Origin: a bacterium
GTDB taxonomy: Bacteria; Campylobacterota; Campylobacteria; Campylobacterales; Sulfurimonadaceae
Assembly (NCBI GenBank): GCA_018822665.1
Contig: JAHJJX010000033.1
Span: 1-56,724 of the forward strand
Direction: 5' to 3'
Length of the DNA stretch: 56,724 nucleotides
A program made the position numbers and the translations under genes. The notes below the pieces were generated by a model. The model had not been told where the DNA came from. It was given only the letters and a program-made list of their open reading frames with translations, and ran no database searches. Positions 36,584-44,951 of this stretch are shown here, piece by piece. Positions within the stretch are counted from its first letter, which is position 1. Every line of letters begins with the position of its first letter.

Positions 36584-38378
36584 GGCTTATTTTGAAGATA
36601 TTATGTATGTGGTAGAATCCCTAGAGAGCGAACTGCTAAATCTAGTAGAGCATAAAATAATTATTATAGAGATAAAGTTTGTAACAAAGCGTTTTGAACT
36701 TATAAAGCAGAGTATCGGAAGAAGTTACTTTACTCTTATTATGCAGGATATTGTTTCGTTTTTTGATTCAAACAAAGGCGATGAAAAACATGTATCTTCT
36801 TTTGGAGTTCATAGAACATGGTTTGAGGGTTTTGCTCTGTTTATACAAGATACAAAAGAGACAAAAGCGCCTTCGCTGGATCATCTTACATGTACTCTTG
36901 CTCTTTGGCTGGGCAGTATGGAGTTTGATTTGTATGCATACAGCATGCATGAGCACCAAAACGACATGTATGCCAAAATATTTTTAACCCATAGAGAACT
37001 GCACTCCGAGGCTTTATATATTATTACGATGATTGCAAGAGGCGAATATACCATAGCCGTTTCACACTTAAATAAAATGTTTAGCGCTTCGCTTACTTTA
37101 GAGCAGTATATAAGCACCCTGCAGATAAACTATACAAAAAACAAGAGTGCAAATTTTTTTAATTATATAGAGTATAAATCAAAATATGAGGATGAACTAT
37201 ACTACTTTACTTCTATCGTATTTAGCGACACCACGATAAAAGTGGTAAAAGAGTTTTTATATAAAAATGGCTACGAGATAGAAGGTACTTTAAAAAATAT
37301 AATTATAAAAACTAATTTTGACGGGATTGTTTTTGTAAATGAGCACACAGTAAGCCTGCTTCTAAAAGAGAAAAAAAATAACGACGGTATGGAAGTTATG
37401 GAGTTTATTAACAACCATATCTATAAAAAAATGGCGGCAATGGCGGCAAAATATGATATAAAAGTTAAAATATTAGGCGTTAAAATAGATGATATCTACC
37501 GCATAAGCAAAAGTGTAGTTCCTATTTTACATCTTCTTAAAGTGCATAAGCAAGAAGAGAGTGTGGGTCTGTTAAACAGCTCGGATATAAATACTATCTA
37601 TGGCAAAGTCGTAGAGAATGATAAGATAAAAGCGGAGATTAATAGAGCATTTAAAGAAAACCTATTTGAGATATTTTTTCAGCCTATCGTAAAAAGTGCT
37701 GCAAAATCAAAAAATCTTTTTGTAGAAGCTTTGATTCGGCTCCCGTATAACGGAGAATTTCTAGAGGGCGAAAATTTTATTAAGCTCATTGAAGAGCAAA
37801 ACAGAATGAACGAGCTGGATGTTTATGTGCTGAAAAATCTGCATAAGCACATTGCTAAGCTCTCCGAAGTCGCTAAAACGGTAGCAGTAAATATATATCC
37901 GACTTCTTTTGAATATCAAGAGGTAATGGATGAAATAGTAAAAGTATCCAAAGCTTTGAAAAAAGCGGGTATTGAGTTTATAGTGGAGATAACCGAGCAG
38001 ATGCTGTTGTTGTCTAAAACAAATATTTTGATGCTTGCAAAAGAGCACGGTATAAATTTTGCCATCGATGATTTTGGAAGCGGCTACTCAAGCTTTACGC
38101 AGCTTATAGAACTTGCTGAGATGGGTGTAATAAAGATTATAAAAATTGACGGAACTATAGTAAAAGGTTCGGAAGAGAACCCTACAAAGTACAATATTTT
38201 AAAAACTTTGGCAGATATGACGATTAGTTTAAATATTAAACCCCTGATATTTGAATTTGTAGAAAATGAAAAACTCTACAACAAACTAAAAAATTTAAAA
38301 GGGGATATACTCTATCAAGGCTACTATTTTGACAAGGCACTGCCCATTGATGAACTTGTAACTAAATATAAAATATAG
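36582..38378 (+). CDS. CZB-domain c-di-GMP phosphodiesterase (EAL), N-terminus uncertain
   Basis: A soluble protein of about 598 residues from ATG 36582. Residues about 70-145 fit a CZB zinc-binding domain: His in FGVHRTWFEGF, Cys in DHLTCTLALWLG and two His in THRELHSEA. A middle region of unclear fold follows, then an EAL domain from about 350 with intact EALIR, NIYP, VEITE, IDDFGSGYSS and KIDG motifs, so c-di-GMP hydrolysis is likely. CZB domains sense zinc or oxidants in other proteins. The 5' end abuts the IS30 remnant, the frame runs on into it (to 36516) and no ribosome site is seen, so the original start may be lost. Confidence 0.75.
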   Translation: MAYFEDIMYVVESLESELLNLVEHKIIIIEIKFVTKRFELIKQSIGRSYFTLIMQDIVSFFDSNKGDEKHVSSFGVHRTWFEGFALFIQDTKETKAPSLDHLTCTLALWLGSMEFDLYAYSMHEHQNDMYAKIFLTHRELHSEALYIITMIARGEYTIAVSHLNKMFSASLTLEQYISTLQINYTKNKSANFFNYIEYKSKYEDELYYFTSIVFSDTTIKVVKEFLYKNGYEIEGTLKNIIIKTNFDGIVFVNEHTVSLLLKEKKNNDGMEVMEFINNHIYKKMAAMAAKYDIKVKILGVKIDDIYRISKSVVPILHLLKVHKQEESVGLLNSSDINTIYGKVVENDKIKAEINRAFKENLFEIFFQPIVKSAAKSKNLFVEALIRLPYNGEFLEGENFIKLIEEQNRMNELDVYVLKNLHKHIAKLSEVAKTVAVNIYPTSFEYQEVMDEIVKVSKALKKAGIEFIVEITEQMLLLSKTNILMLAKEHGINFAIDDFGSGYSSFTQLIELAEMGVIKIIKIDGTIVKGSEENPTKYNILKTLADMTISLNIKPLIFEFVENEKLYNKLKNLKGDILYQGYYFDKALPIDELVTKYKI

Positions 38379-38439
38379 TTCCAAATTTGTAACCTCTCGT
38401 TAGTACTCTCATATTTTTTTGTTGAATCAGAAGGGCGCA

Positions 38440-38772
38440 TCATGCGCCCATCTCACTCGCCATACACCCAAAGCAAGTTTCTTTATCATCACAATTTCCA
38501 CATGCCGGAGCAACACCGCCGATAGAGTCATATAAAAACTTTTTCCATAATTTATCTTTTGGTTTTTGCATTGCAAGTTTAGGAAAATTTTTCATCATAA
38601 AACGTCCCATCTCTGCTCTGCTTTTAAAGCCTAAATCTTCATACATATGATTCATTTCCAAAGATACTCGTGCCACATGCGGAGCTAAAATATATTTGAC
38701 ATATCCGTTGAGCGCATACAAGCCAAGAAGAGCATTTATATTCTCATACAATTTTTTATGTTCGCGGTTCAT
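38440..38772 (-). CDS. nifQ: NifQ-like molybdenum-donor protein
   Basis: A 110-residue protein matching the C-terminal part of NifQ: GFKSRAEMGRFMMKNFPKLA, then DKLWKKFLYDSIG and the Cys cluster ACGNCDDKETCFGC. NifQ carries a Mo-Fe-S cluster and donates molybdenum for FeMo-co on NifEN. It is shorter than typical NifQ (about 165-190), lacking much of the N-terminal half, which may be normal in this phylum. It is the last gene of the leftward nif run and converges on the EAL gene. A CCACATGCC tag encodes the Ala-Cys-Gly of the cluster. Confidence 0.8.
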   Translation of the reverse strand: MNREHKKLYENINALLGLYALNGYVKYILAPHVARVSLEMNHMYEDLGFKSRAEMGRFMMKNFPKLAMQKPKDKLWKKFLYDSIGGVAPACGNCDDKETCFGCMASEMGA

Positions 38773-39069
38773 ATTTCCATCTCCACTATTTTTCCCATAG
38801 TTATCTCAGCTATCTCGATGCCAAAAACATCACCGCTCAAAAGAATCTTTTCTTCATGCAGATACGAGCTCAAGTCGTCTGAAAAAATCATCCGCAAACT
38901 CTTTTTTTACGGTATCCATAATGCAGACACCTTCGCTGCCGCGAACGATATAGCTGTTATAAGAACTGCCGTTGGCTGTCTTCATGATAATATCGAAGGT
39001 ACGTATTTTAGGATCAAACGCACCTATAAAATGAACACTTTGCGAAACTTGAGCGATACTGCTAATCAT
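38769..39069 (-). pseudogene. Flavodiiron (FprA-type) protein remnant
   Basis: The frame starting at 39069 (AAGGA five bases upstream) has 71 codons matching the N-terminus of A-type flavoproteins: VHFIGAFDPKIRTFDIIM, then SSYNSYIVRGSEGVCIMDTV. After EFADDFF it shifts frame; a second frame continues with SSYLHEEKILLSGDVFGIEI and ends at the nifQ ATG. Most of the metallo-beta-lactamase domain and the flavodoxin domain are missing. Family members reduce O2 or NO, which would suit protecting nitrogenase. The second frame is less certain than the first. Confidence 0.6.
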
Positions 39070-39134
39070 AAAAATCCTTCTTATTCATAAAGATGAATGC
39101 ATTTTTTATACTAGAAAACAAAAAATACTCATTA

Positions 39135-40637
39135 TTAAATAAAATAGTGGTAAATGCTTAGGTGAGTTTTATTGAATCCGCGTCTATTGTAAAATTGTTG
39201 GGCGTTTTGATTATTCACATCGGCTGCGAGTTGAATGCGCTTGTATCCATGCTCATGTGCCAAATTTCTCATCTTGTTGATAAGACGGCTTCCTACACCC
39301 ATTTTTCTATATTGTTCATACACAACCAAATCTTCGATTTGACCGACATAATCACCTTCTGCACTAGAGATGAGTCTTTGCATAGTAAGCATTCCAACCA
39401 CTTTATTTTCATATTTCGCAACAAGCAAATCACTGCTTTCGTGCTCAAACAAACGTTTAATTCCCGCGTACTGTTTTTTATAATCAATCATAAAATCTGT
39501 CTCAATTGCAAAAAGTACACTCAAAAGTTCTGCCATTTGAGACAAATCTTCCTCTTTTGCCTGCTCTATGCTAATGCCTGTTTTCATATTCAAATCACAA
39601 ATCTCCGGGTCTAAAATCATAATTATTTTTTTCGCCTCTTCACTCAAAGGATTCCCTTTTACATACAAGGTTTCTAAAGAAGGCAGATTTGCCAAGGTGT
39701 CAGGTAACTCCGCAATTTGATTTCCCTCTATGTCCAATTGTTTTAGTTGTGCATATTTTTCAATCTCACGGGGGATTTCACTTATCTCATTTGAAGAGAA
39801 ACAGATATTTTCCACATGCACCGACGGCGGCAATAAAAACTTTTTCAAAGAACAGCTCTCACAAGAGAATTCTTTAAGATGGGGTGCAAAATTCTCTTTG
39901 AGAGTGAGTTGCTCAAAACTGTTTTCATCCAAAGTGATACTTTCCAAAGAGTGCAATGACTTTAAATGTAAAATCTTCAATCTGTTTGCTGTCAAATTTA
40001 AACTCTCTAGGTCTAATTCAAAAAAAGAATCAGCAAGCGTCTCCAAATGATTATCGCTTATCTCAAGCTCTTTCAAGGAGCGCATTTTTGAGATGCAAGA
40101 AGGTATTTTCATAATTAAATTCGTATTGAGATTTAATCTTTGCAGATGAATGAGAGATGGGAAAAAATCACTCATCTCCCGTAAAAAATTATTGGAGAGG
40201 TTTAAACTTCTCATATTGTTGGCATGTGGAAGTACAAGGTTAATCTCTTTTATGAGATTATTGCTTAAATCTAAAACCCTCAGCGCATCACACTCTTTTA
40301 AAATCGCAATATCCGATATTTGATTTGAACTTATGTTTAACGATTTTAAAGATAATGCACCCAAAACACTTGGCAGTTCTTGAAAACGATTGCGTCTTAA
40401 ATCTAGGTTGCTGAGATTTGAGAGTTTTGCAAAACTTTTAGGTAAAGATTCCAGTTTATTATTGGAAAGATTCAAAACAATAAGATTGGATAAAATGGCA
40501 ATATTTTCAGGGATGCTTTTGAGAGAATGTCCGCTCAAGTCAAGTCGTACTATATCTTGCGCAGATTCTATATCGCCCTGCATTGCACCGTATTGCTCAA
40601 GCCATGTGCGGAGTCTGTCCCATTCATAGTTGTACAT
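39135..40637 (-). CDS. Leucine-rich-repeat protein fused to a GNAT acetyltransferase
   Basis: A 500-residue soluble protein. About eleven leucine-rich repeats of the bacterial LxxLxxLxLSxNxL type fill residues 25-330 (e.g. IAILSNLIVLNLSNNKLESL). From about 350 a GNAT domain follows, with the acetyl-CoA loop EQYRKMGVGSRLI near residue 450 and the tail NNQNAQQFYNRRGF. It could bind a partner protein and acetylate it, but no substrate is known to me. It lies 2 bases after the Cys-rich gene within the nif run, so a nitrogenase-related role is suggested by position only. Confidence 0.85.
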   Translation of the reverse strand: MYNYEWDRLRTWLEQYGAMQGDIESAQDIVRLDLSGHSLKSIPENIAILSNLIVLNLSNNKLESLPKSFAKLSNLSNLDLRRNRFQELPSVLGALSLKSLNISSNQISDIAILKECDALRVLDLSNNLIKEINLVLPHANNMRSLNLSNNFLREMSDFFPSLIHLQRLNLNTNLIMKIPSCISKMRSLKELEISDNHLETLADSFFELDLESLNLTANRLKILHLKSLHSLESITLDENSFEQLTLKENFAPHLKEFSCESCSLKKFLLPPSVHVENICFSSNEISEIPREIEKYAQLKQLDIEGNQIAELPDTLANLPSLETLYVKGNPLSEEAKKIIMILDPEICDLNMKTGISIEQAKEEDLSQMAELLSVLFAIETDFMIDYKKQYAGIKRLFEHESSDLLVAKYENKVVGMLTMQRLISSAEGDYVGQIEDLVVYEQYRKMGVGSRLINKMRNLAHEHGYKRIQLAADVNNQNAQQFYNRRGFNKTHLSIYHYFI

Positions 40638-40639
40638 AG

Positions 40640-40906
40640 CTATTCCCCTTCTCCCAGTCGTTTTAGTCTCTCAAGCCTTTGCTCGATAAGATATGCAATC
40701 TCTTCATAATCAAAACGGCCAAACTGATTCATGTCATAAAGCTTGAGCAAAGCCCCGCGACAGCAGCTCTTATTGCATTGTGTGACCAATTTTTTTGCTT
40801 TTTTAAATGGCAAAGAAGTATCTTGAAAAATTTCTATAGCCTGTGCGATATTTTTTTCTCCGCACTCGCAAATCTCCATCTGAAGTATCTCTTCTTTAGT
40901 TTTCAT
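40640..40906 (-). CDS. Cys-rich small nif-associated protein
   Basis: An 88-residue protein with ICECGE near the N-terminus and CNKSCCRGALL in the middle: five cysteines that could hold a metal or Fe-S cluster, followed by a charged helical tail. I do not recognise the family. The start at 40906 (MKTKEEILQM) is preferred; 26 in-frame residues above it overlap the DUF683 gene. Position between DUF683 and the LRR gene suggests a nif accessory role. Confidence 0.6.
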   Translation of the reverse strand: MKTKEEILQMEICECGEKNIAQAIEIFQDTSLPFKKAKKLVTQCNKSCCRGALLKLYDMNQFGRFDYEEIAYLIEQRLERLKRLGEGE

Positions 40907-40943
40907 CCTATTTCCTGCCAATAGCCTCAAAAACCATTGAAGA

Positions 40944-41138
40944 TTACAAACCGTGTGTTTCTTTAAAACTGTTTGCTTCTTCAACCGCTACTTTTAATTT
41001 TTGGCTCAAACCAATCATTTTTTCATAATCCGTCCACAATGTATCTTCGACAATATCATGAATCTCCGACGCAATCTCTACCGCCATTCTCTTAAGCTTT
41101 GCCAACTCTCTTTTGTTTTCTTTTTGTTCCCCTGTCAT
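40944..41138 (-). CDS. Nif-associated DUF683 (Rop-like) protein
   Basis: A 64-residue helical-hairpin protein with the family pattern LAKLKRMAVEIASEIHDIVE, then LWTDYEKMIGLSQ. DUF683 proteins are small dimeric four-helix bundles found almost only in nif clusters; their exact role is unsettled. AAGGAGAAAG precedes the ATG. It follows nifV by 67 bases. Confidence 0.8.
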   Translation of the reverse strand: MTGEQKENKRELAKLKRMAVEIASEIHDIVEDTLWTDYEKMIGLSQKLKVAVEEANSFKETHGL

Positions 41139-41205
41139 TTCTTTCTCCTTTGAATTAAATTCAATTTACAATGAAAATGCATAAATATTTTCAAAACGAA
41201 CATCA

Positions 41206-42339
41206 CTATTTTTTCCCAAAGCCATATAAACATAAATTCTCCCTGTATAAAGTAACAAGTTCAACATCATTCAATACCCTTTTTCGAGATGTCACTATCT
41301 CGCGAATCCGAGGCAAAAGATGTTGAAGCGTATGTTTTTCGGCGCTGATTCCAAGCTGCTTGAGATGATATAAAATCGTTCCTGTGCCAGAATGTTTCCC
41401 GATTGGAAAATTTCTGCAACCCCCAACTTCAAGTGCATCAAAAGGCTCATAAGAACTGCTGTTTTTCATCATCCCATCCGCATGAATTCCGCTCTCATGG
41501 GAAAAAATATGTTCACCGACTATGGGCGCATGAGGCGATAAAGAGATGCCCGCCGCACCTGCAACGCCAAGTGCCAGCTGACGCATTTGGAGCGGGTCTA
41601 CATGGCGTTTTTGTCCATAAAGATGTTTCAATGCCATCGATATCTGCTCAAAAGAAGCATTCCCCGCTCTTTCTCCAAGCCCGATTACAGTCGTATTTAT
41701 ACTTACCGCTCCCGCGTCTAAACCGCTAAGCGCATTTGCATTTGCTAAACCAAAATCATTATGTGTATGCATCTCAATAGGGAGAATATCTAAGGATGTC
41801 AAGGCTTTTACATTATTGTAAATGTGTGTAGGTGTCATAATCCCCACAGTATCACAATAGCGAAAACGGTCGGCTCCAAGCTCTTTAGCCATAGTCATCA
41901 CTTCTTTTATAAATTCTATGGAACCTCTCGAGCTGTCTTCACCGCCAATACATACATAAAGCCCCTCTTTTTTGGCCAACAATATTGTAGCTTCGAGCTC
42001 ACGCAGCATCTTGCTTTTATTGCCTGCAAATTTTATGTCGATTAAAATATCTGAAATAGGAATGGATAAATCCACTGCTTTGACACCACACTTTAAGGAA
42101 GCTTCCAAGTCGCTCATTTTTGCACGGTTCCATGTCATCATACGTGCATTTAGTCCCAAACCAAGCAACTCTTTTATGTCTTCTTGCTCTTTAACACCCA
42201 TGGCGGCAATACCAATTTCAAGCTCATCCGCACCGCAGGCCGCAAGCCCCTGTGCGATAGAGAGTTTTTCTTTAGTATTGAACGCGACGTAGGGGGCCTG
42301 TTCGCCATCACGAAGTGTAGTGTCATTAATCAGGGCCAA
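41206..42339 (-). CDS. nifV: Homocitrate synthase NifV
   Basis: A 377-residue enzyme condensing acetyl-CoA with 2-oxoglutarate to homocitrate, the organic ligand of FeMo-co. Active-site stretch NDTTLRDGEQAPYVAF at the N-terminus, metal ligands in EMHTHNDFGLANANAL near residue 195 and HESGIHADGMMKN near 285. Its place after nifB supports NifV rather than 2-isopropylmalate synthase. AAAGGAGTAG precedes the ATG. Confidence 0.92.
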   Translation of the reverse strand: MALINDTTLRDGEQAPYVAFNTKEKLSIAQGLAACGADELEIGIAAMGVKEQEDIKELLGLGLNARMMTWNRAKMSDLEASLKCGVKAVDLSIPISDILIDIKFAGNKSKMLRELEATILLAKKEGLYVCIGGEDSSRGSIEFIKEVMTMAKELGADRFRYCDTVGIMTPTHIYNNVKALTSLDILPIEMHTHNDFGLANANALSGLDAGAVSINTTVIGLGERAGNASFEQISMALKHLYGQKRHVDPLQMRQLALGVAGAAGISLSPHAPIVGEHIFSHESGIHADGMMKNSSSYEPFDALEVGGCRNFPIGKHSGTGTILYHLKQLGISAEKHTLQHLLPRIREIVTSRKRVLNDVELVTLYRENLCLYGFGKK

Positions 42340-42366
42340 TTTCTACTCCTTTGTTTTGTCTGCTTT

Positions 42367-42409
42367 CTTGGCATGTGGAAACTTCCACATGCCATTGCAC
42401 ATGCCAAGA
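42367..42409. terminator. Three-tag hairpin region between nifB and nifV
   Basis: Starts immediately past the nifB stop. GGCATGTGGAA (42370-42380) pairs with TTCCACATGCC (42383-42393) across two bases. Alternatively TCTTGGCATGTG (42366-42377) pairs with CACATGCCAAGA (42398-42409), a third tag copy with one changed base. The two stems exclude each other. It could end part of the nifB transcript or protect its 3' end before nifV. Confidence 0.55.
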
Positions 42410-43828
42410 CTAATTTATTTCCATCTCTTCGCTAAGATTGAAATATTTGCGAGTTGCTTTTAAAACGGAAGCCTCTATCGGCTGGTATGCATAACTTTGG
42501 TCTGCAATAAGTCCCGCAGTTTTGAGGTCATCTTGCGGACATCCACCGATTTTTGCAGTTAAAATCAACTTGCAATCTTTGAGTTTTTCTAAAATCGGTT
42601 CCATCGGATTTGCACCCTCAGGTCCTGCACAGTATTCATAATCGAGTTTGCGGTGATGGATAAATCGTATCCCTTTATCGCCCGCTTCATAAATCAAAAA
42701 TTCTCTCACGGAACCGAAATGCTGATTAATCATCCCCTCGCCTGCCGTTGTAACTGCAACAAGAATTGTTTGACCCTCACTGCTGAGATTATCTTTTTCC
42801 TGTCTTACTCTCTCATTTGCTTTATCAAGAAAAAATCTAAACTCTTCGATTTTTGCCTGAGACTCTTGACGCGCTTTAATGTTGTAATGCTCTTCAAGTG
42901 CATCAAAACTCATAGAGCTAAAGACATCTTTTGTAAACTCCTGACCTCTGTCTTCGCCGATAAGACCGACAGCGTCTGCGCGACACTGACGGCAGTGCTG
43001 CATCAGTTTCATATCCATTCCACATGCCTCTTGTACTTCCATCTGCTGTTGGTCGGTTGCACTCGGCACGCCGCCGAGTCCAAATGCAGTCCCATGCTCC
43101 GGCTCTGAAATAATCGGCATAATGTTATGTAAAAATACGCCAATCTCTTTGAGCTTTTTAGAGACTTCAACAAGGTGTTTGTCATTGATACCCGGGATTA
43201 AAACAGAGTTTGCTTTGATTAAAATCCCGTTTTTAACGCACTTTTTCATACCCTCAAGCTGGCGTGCCAAAAGTATTTGCGATGCCTCTTTTGCGTAGAT
43301 GCGTTTGTTGTTGTAAAAAATCCATGGGTAGATTTTTGAACCGATTTCCCCTGTTTCATCTACGCTGTTAATGGTTACGGTGATGTGGTCAATGTTATAT
43401 TTCACCATCTCATCCACAAATGCCGGCAATTCCAATCCATTGGTTGATAAACATAATTTTAAATCAGGTGCTTTTTCGCGAACCATTTTGAATGTATCGA
43501 ATGTTTTTTTAGGATTTGCAAGTGCATCTCCCGGACCTGCTATGCCAAGAACACTCAGGCGCTGAACTTCACCGCCCACATACATCACTTTTTTTGCAGA
43601 CTCTTCAGGTGTCAAACGCTCACTTGTCACACCCGGACGGCTCTCGTTGGAGCAGTCGTATTTACGGTTACAGTAGTTGCACTGAATATTGCAAGCAGGT
43701 GCAACAGCTACGTGAATACGTGCATAATGGTGGTGCGCACCCTCAGAATAACACGGGTGATTATGAATTTTTTCTTGAATATCTTGTGGCATAAAAGCTT
43801 CGGCAGGGTTACTTGAACTACAGCTCAT
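42410..43828 (-). CDS. nifB: FeMo-cofactor biosynthesis protein NifB
   Basis: A 472-residue radical-SAM enzyme that builds the 8Fe-9S-C precursor (NifB-co). The SAM cluster motif is CNIQCNYCNRKYDC near residue 48; further conserved parts are GPGDALANP and MQHCRQCRADAVG near 280. From about 355 a NifX-like domain is fused (TILVAVTTAGEGMINQHFGS), the long form of NifB. TAAGGAG lies before the ATG at 43828. A sigma-54-like promoter element is about 80 bases upstream. Confidence 0.97.
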   Translation of the reverse strand: MSCSSSNPAEAFMPQDIQEKIHNHPCYSEGAHHHYARIHVAVAPACNIQCNYCNRKYDCSNESRPGVTSERLTPEESAKKVMYVGGEVQRLSVLGIAGPGDALANPKKTFDTFKMVREKAPDLKLCLSTNGLELPAFVDEMVKYNIDHITVTINSVDETGEIGSKIYPWIFYNNKRIYAKEASQILLARQLEGMKKCVKNGILIKANSVLIPGINDKHLVEVSKKLKEIGVFLHNIMPIISEPEHGTAFGLGGVPSATDQQQMEVQEACGMDMKLMQHCRQCRADAVGLIGEDRGQEFTKDVFSSMSFDALEEHYNIKARQESQAKIEEFRFFLDKANERVRQEKDNLSSEGQTILVAVTTAGEGMINQHFGSVREFLIYEAGDKGIRFIHHRKLDYEYCAGPEGANPMEPILEKLKDCKLILTAKIGGCPQDDLKTAGLIADQSYAYQPIEASVLKATRKYFNLSEEMEIN

Positions 43829-43908
43829 TTTAGCTCCTTATATAGGTTGTTTAGGAATTCAAATGATTTTGCTTCATGCAGCTACAATCATTTCATTAAA
43901 AGTGATTG

Positions 43909-43924
43909 TGCAATTGATGTTCTA
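43909..43924 (-). promoter_or_regulatory. Sigma-54-like promoter of nifB
   Basis: Minus strand TAGAACATCAATTGCA: an AG-N10-GC form of the -24/-12 element (this phylum usually shows GGAAC-N5-TTGC). The start would be near 43898, giving a leader of about 70 bases before nifB. Confidence 0.5.
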
Positions 43925-43955
43925 GGAGTATGTTTATATTGAATACAAAAGAGTG

Positions 43956-43965
43956 ACAATTTTGT
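43956..43965. promoter_or_regulatory. ACAA-N2-TTGT dyad upstream of the nifB promoter
   Basis: ACAATTTTGT inside the longer GACAA..TTGTC dyad, 31 bases beyond the promoter-like element. The same dyad occurs at the same distance before the rightward nif operon (49584-49593). Confidence 0.35.
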
Positions 43966-44013
43966 CTTTTTTTTGTTGCGGGGTTTGTTTTGCTAAATTT
44001 ATAAAAAATTATC

Positions 44014-44465
44014 TCACTCATTTTTCTCCGGTTTCGTCTGCTCTTTTTCTATGCTCTGCACGCTTTTCTCTGGGCTTGGCAAATCTTCTGGCATCTCTCC
44101 GCCTAGCTCTTTGATGGTTTGCCTTATGAGTTTTTCCTCAGCCTGTGTAGCACGAAAGAGGTTGGCAGCCAGTTCTGTACTTCCCATGTAATCTAAAATC
44201 TTTTGAGACAAAGATGGATAACTATTTTTTGCACCCTTTCCGTGCTCTATCTCCTCGTTGACTTCAACGATGTGTCAGCTACTTCAAAACCGCTATTTAC
44301 ACACGCTTCTTTTGCTTTGTCGATTACCTTTGTAAAGTTTCTAAAATCACTATATTCAAGCACTTTCGCAAGTGCTCTTGCGTACCAAAATTCTACACCG
44401 TTACTATCTATCTGTTTTATATCTTCAAATGTTTGATGGCTCTGATGAGATGCTAAAGTTTTCAT
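44014..44465 (-). pseudogene. dinD: dinD-like (DNA-damage-inducible protein D) remnant
   Basis: The 5' part (from 44465) encodes the DinD/BRO-type start: FEDIKQIDSNGVEFWYARAL, then EYSDFRNFTKVIDKAKEAC. It shifts frame near 44270, where the other frame continues HIVEVNEEIEHGKGAK. The 3' part keeps YMGSTELAANLFRATQ and IRQTIKELGGEMP, the usual C-terminus, but about half of the family length between them is gone, and a second small deletion sits after ATQAEEKL. The gene cannot make a normal product. Confidence 0.75.
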
Positions 44466-44537
44466 TTATGCTCCAATGACTTTTTTCTTGATACTAGCAT
44501 TTTAAAATCTGGCTGTTAAAAAATATCTGCTTAGGAT

Positions 44538-44565
44538 TTAATTACGGCAAATTCGCCATAATTAA
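44538..44565. repeat. Inverted repeat between tumA and dinD remnant
   Basis: TTAATTACGGC and GCCATAATTAA pair at 10 of 11 positions around a six-base centre. It starts 17 bases past the HTH antitoxin's stop in genome order and lies about 75 bases upstream of the dinD remnant, so it could be an operator or an end signal. Confidence 0.5.
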
Positions 44566-44582
44566 AATCACCATCTTTATAA

Positions 44583-44951
44583 CTATGCAGCTTCAAGCCC
44601 AAACTCCACATGAAAGTATGTGGCTTTCACCTCTGGAACTAAAGCATTATTCTCTTTATGTAACTCAACTATGCCATAGCGCTCTAAAGTTTTTAATGTC
44701 CTAGACAGATTGGACTTCGCACGACCTGTAAGCTCTTCAAGCTCTTTAAGTGACTTTGGATGATTTATCAATATCACTTTGAGTAACTCTTGATTTTCAC
44801 TTGAGAGAATCTGTGCCATAGATTTTACAGACTCAAACCACACCTTAGGCTCACCAGCTTTGACTTTATACTCACCTTTGGCAATGGCTATTGTTCTTTT
44901 TTTATATTCGCTCAGTGGCATAATGCCAACTCTTATAGTTTTCATTTTCAT
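44583..44951 (-). CDS. tumA: HTH antitoxin, TumA-like
   Basis: A 122-residue protein with a MarR-like winged helix in its C-terminal half (LLKVILINHPKSLKELEELT, then KSNLSRTLKTLERYGIVEL). The start at 44951 overlaps the toxin stop as ATGA; 12 further upstream codons lie in toxin sequence. In TumE/TumA pairs the toxin (DUF6516) is encoded first and the HTH antitoxin second, as here. The antitoxin would neutralise the toxin and repress the operon. Confidence 0.7.
   Translation of the reverse strand: MKMKTIRVGIMPLSEYKKRTIAIAKGEYKVKAGEPKVWFESVKSMAQILSSENQELLKVILINHPKSLKELEELTGRAKSNLSRTLKTLERYGIVELHKENNALVPEVKATYFHVEFGLEAA

Noticed and set aside
38758-39090. 110-codon plus-strand ORF opposite the flavodiiron remnant
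   Set aside because: The minus-strand frame has a ribosome site and a recognisable N-terminus, so the plus-strand frame is a shadow.
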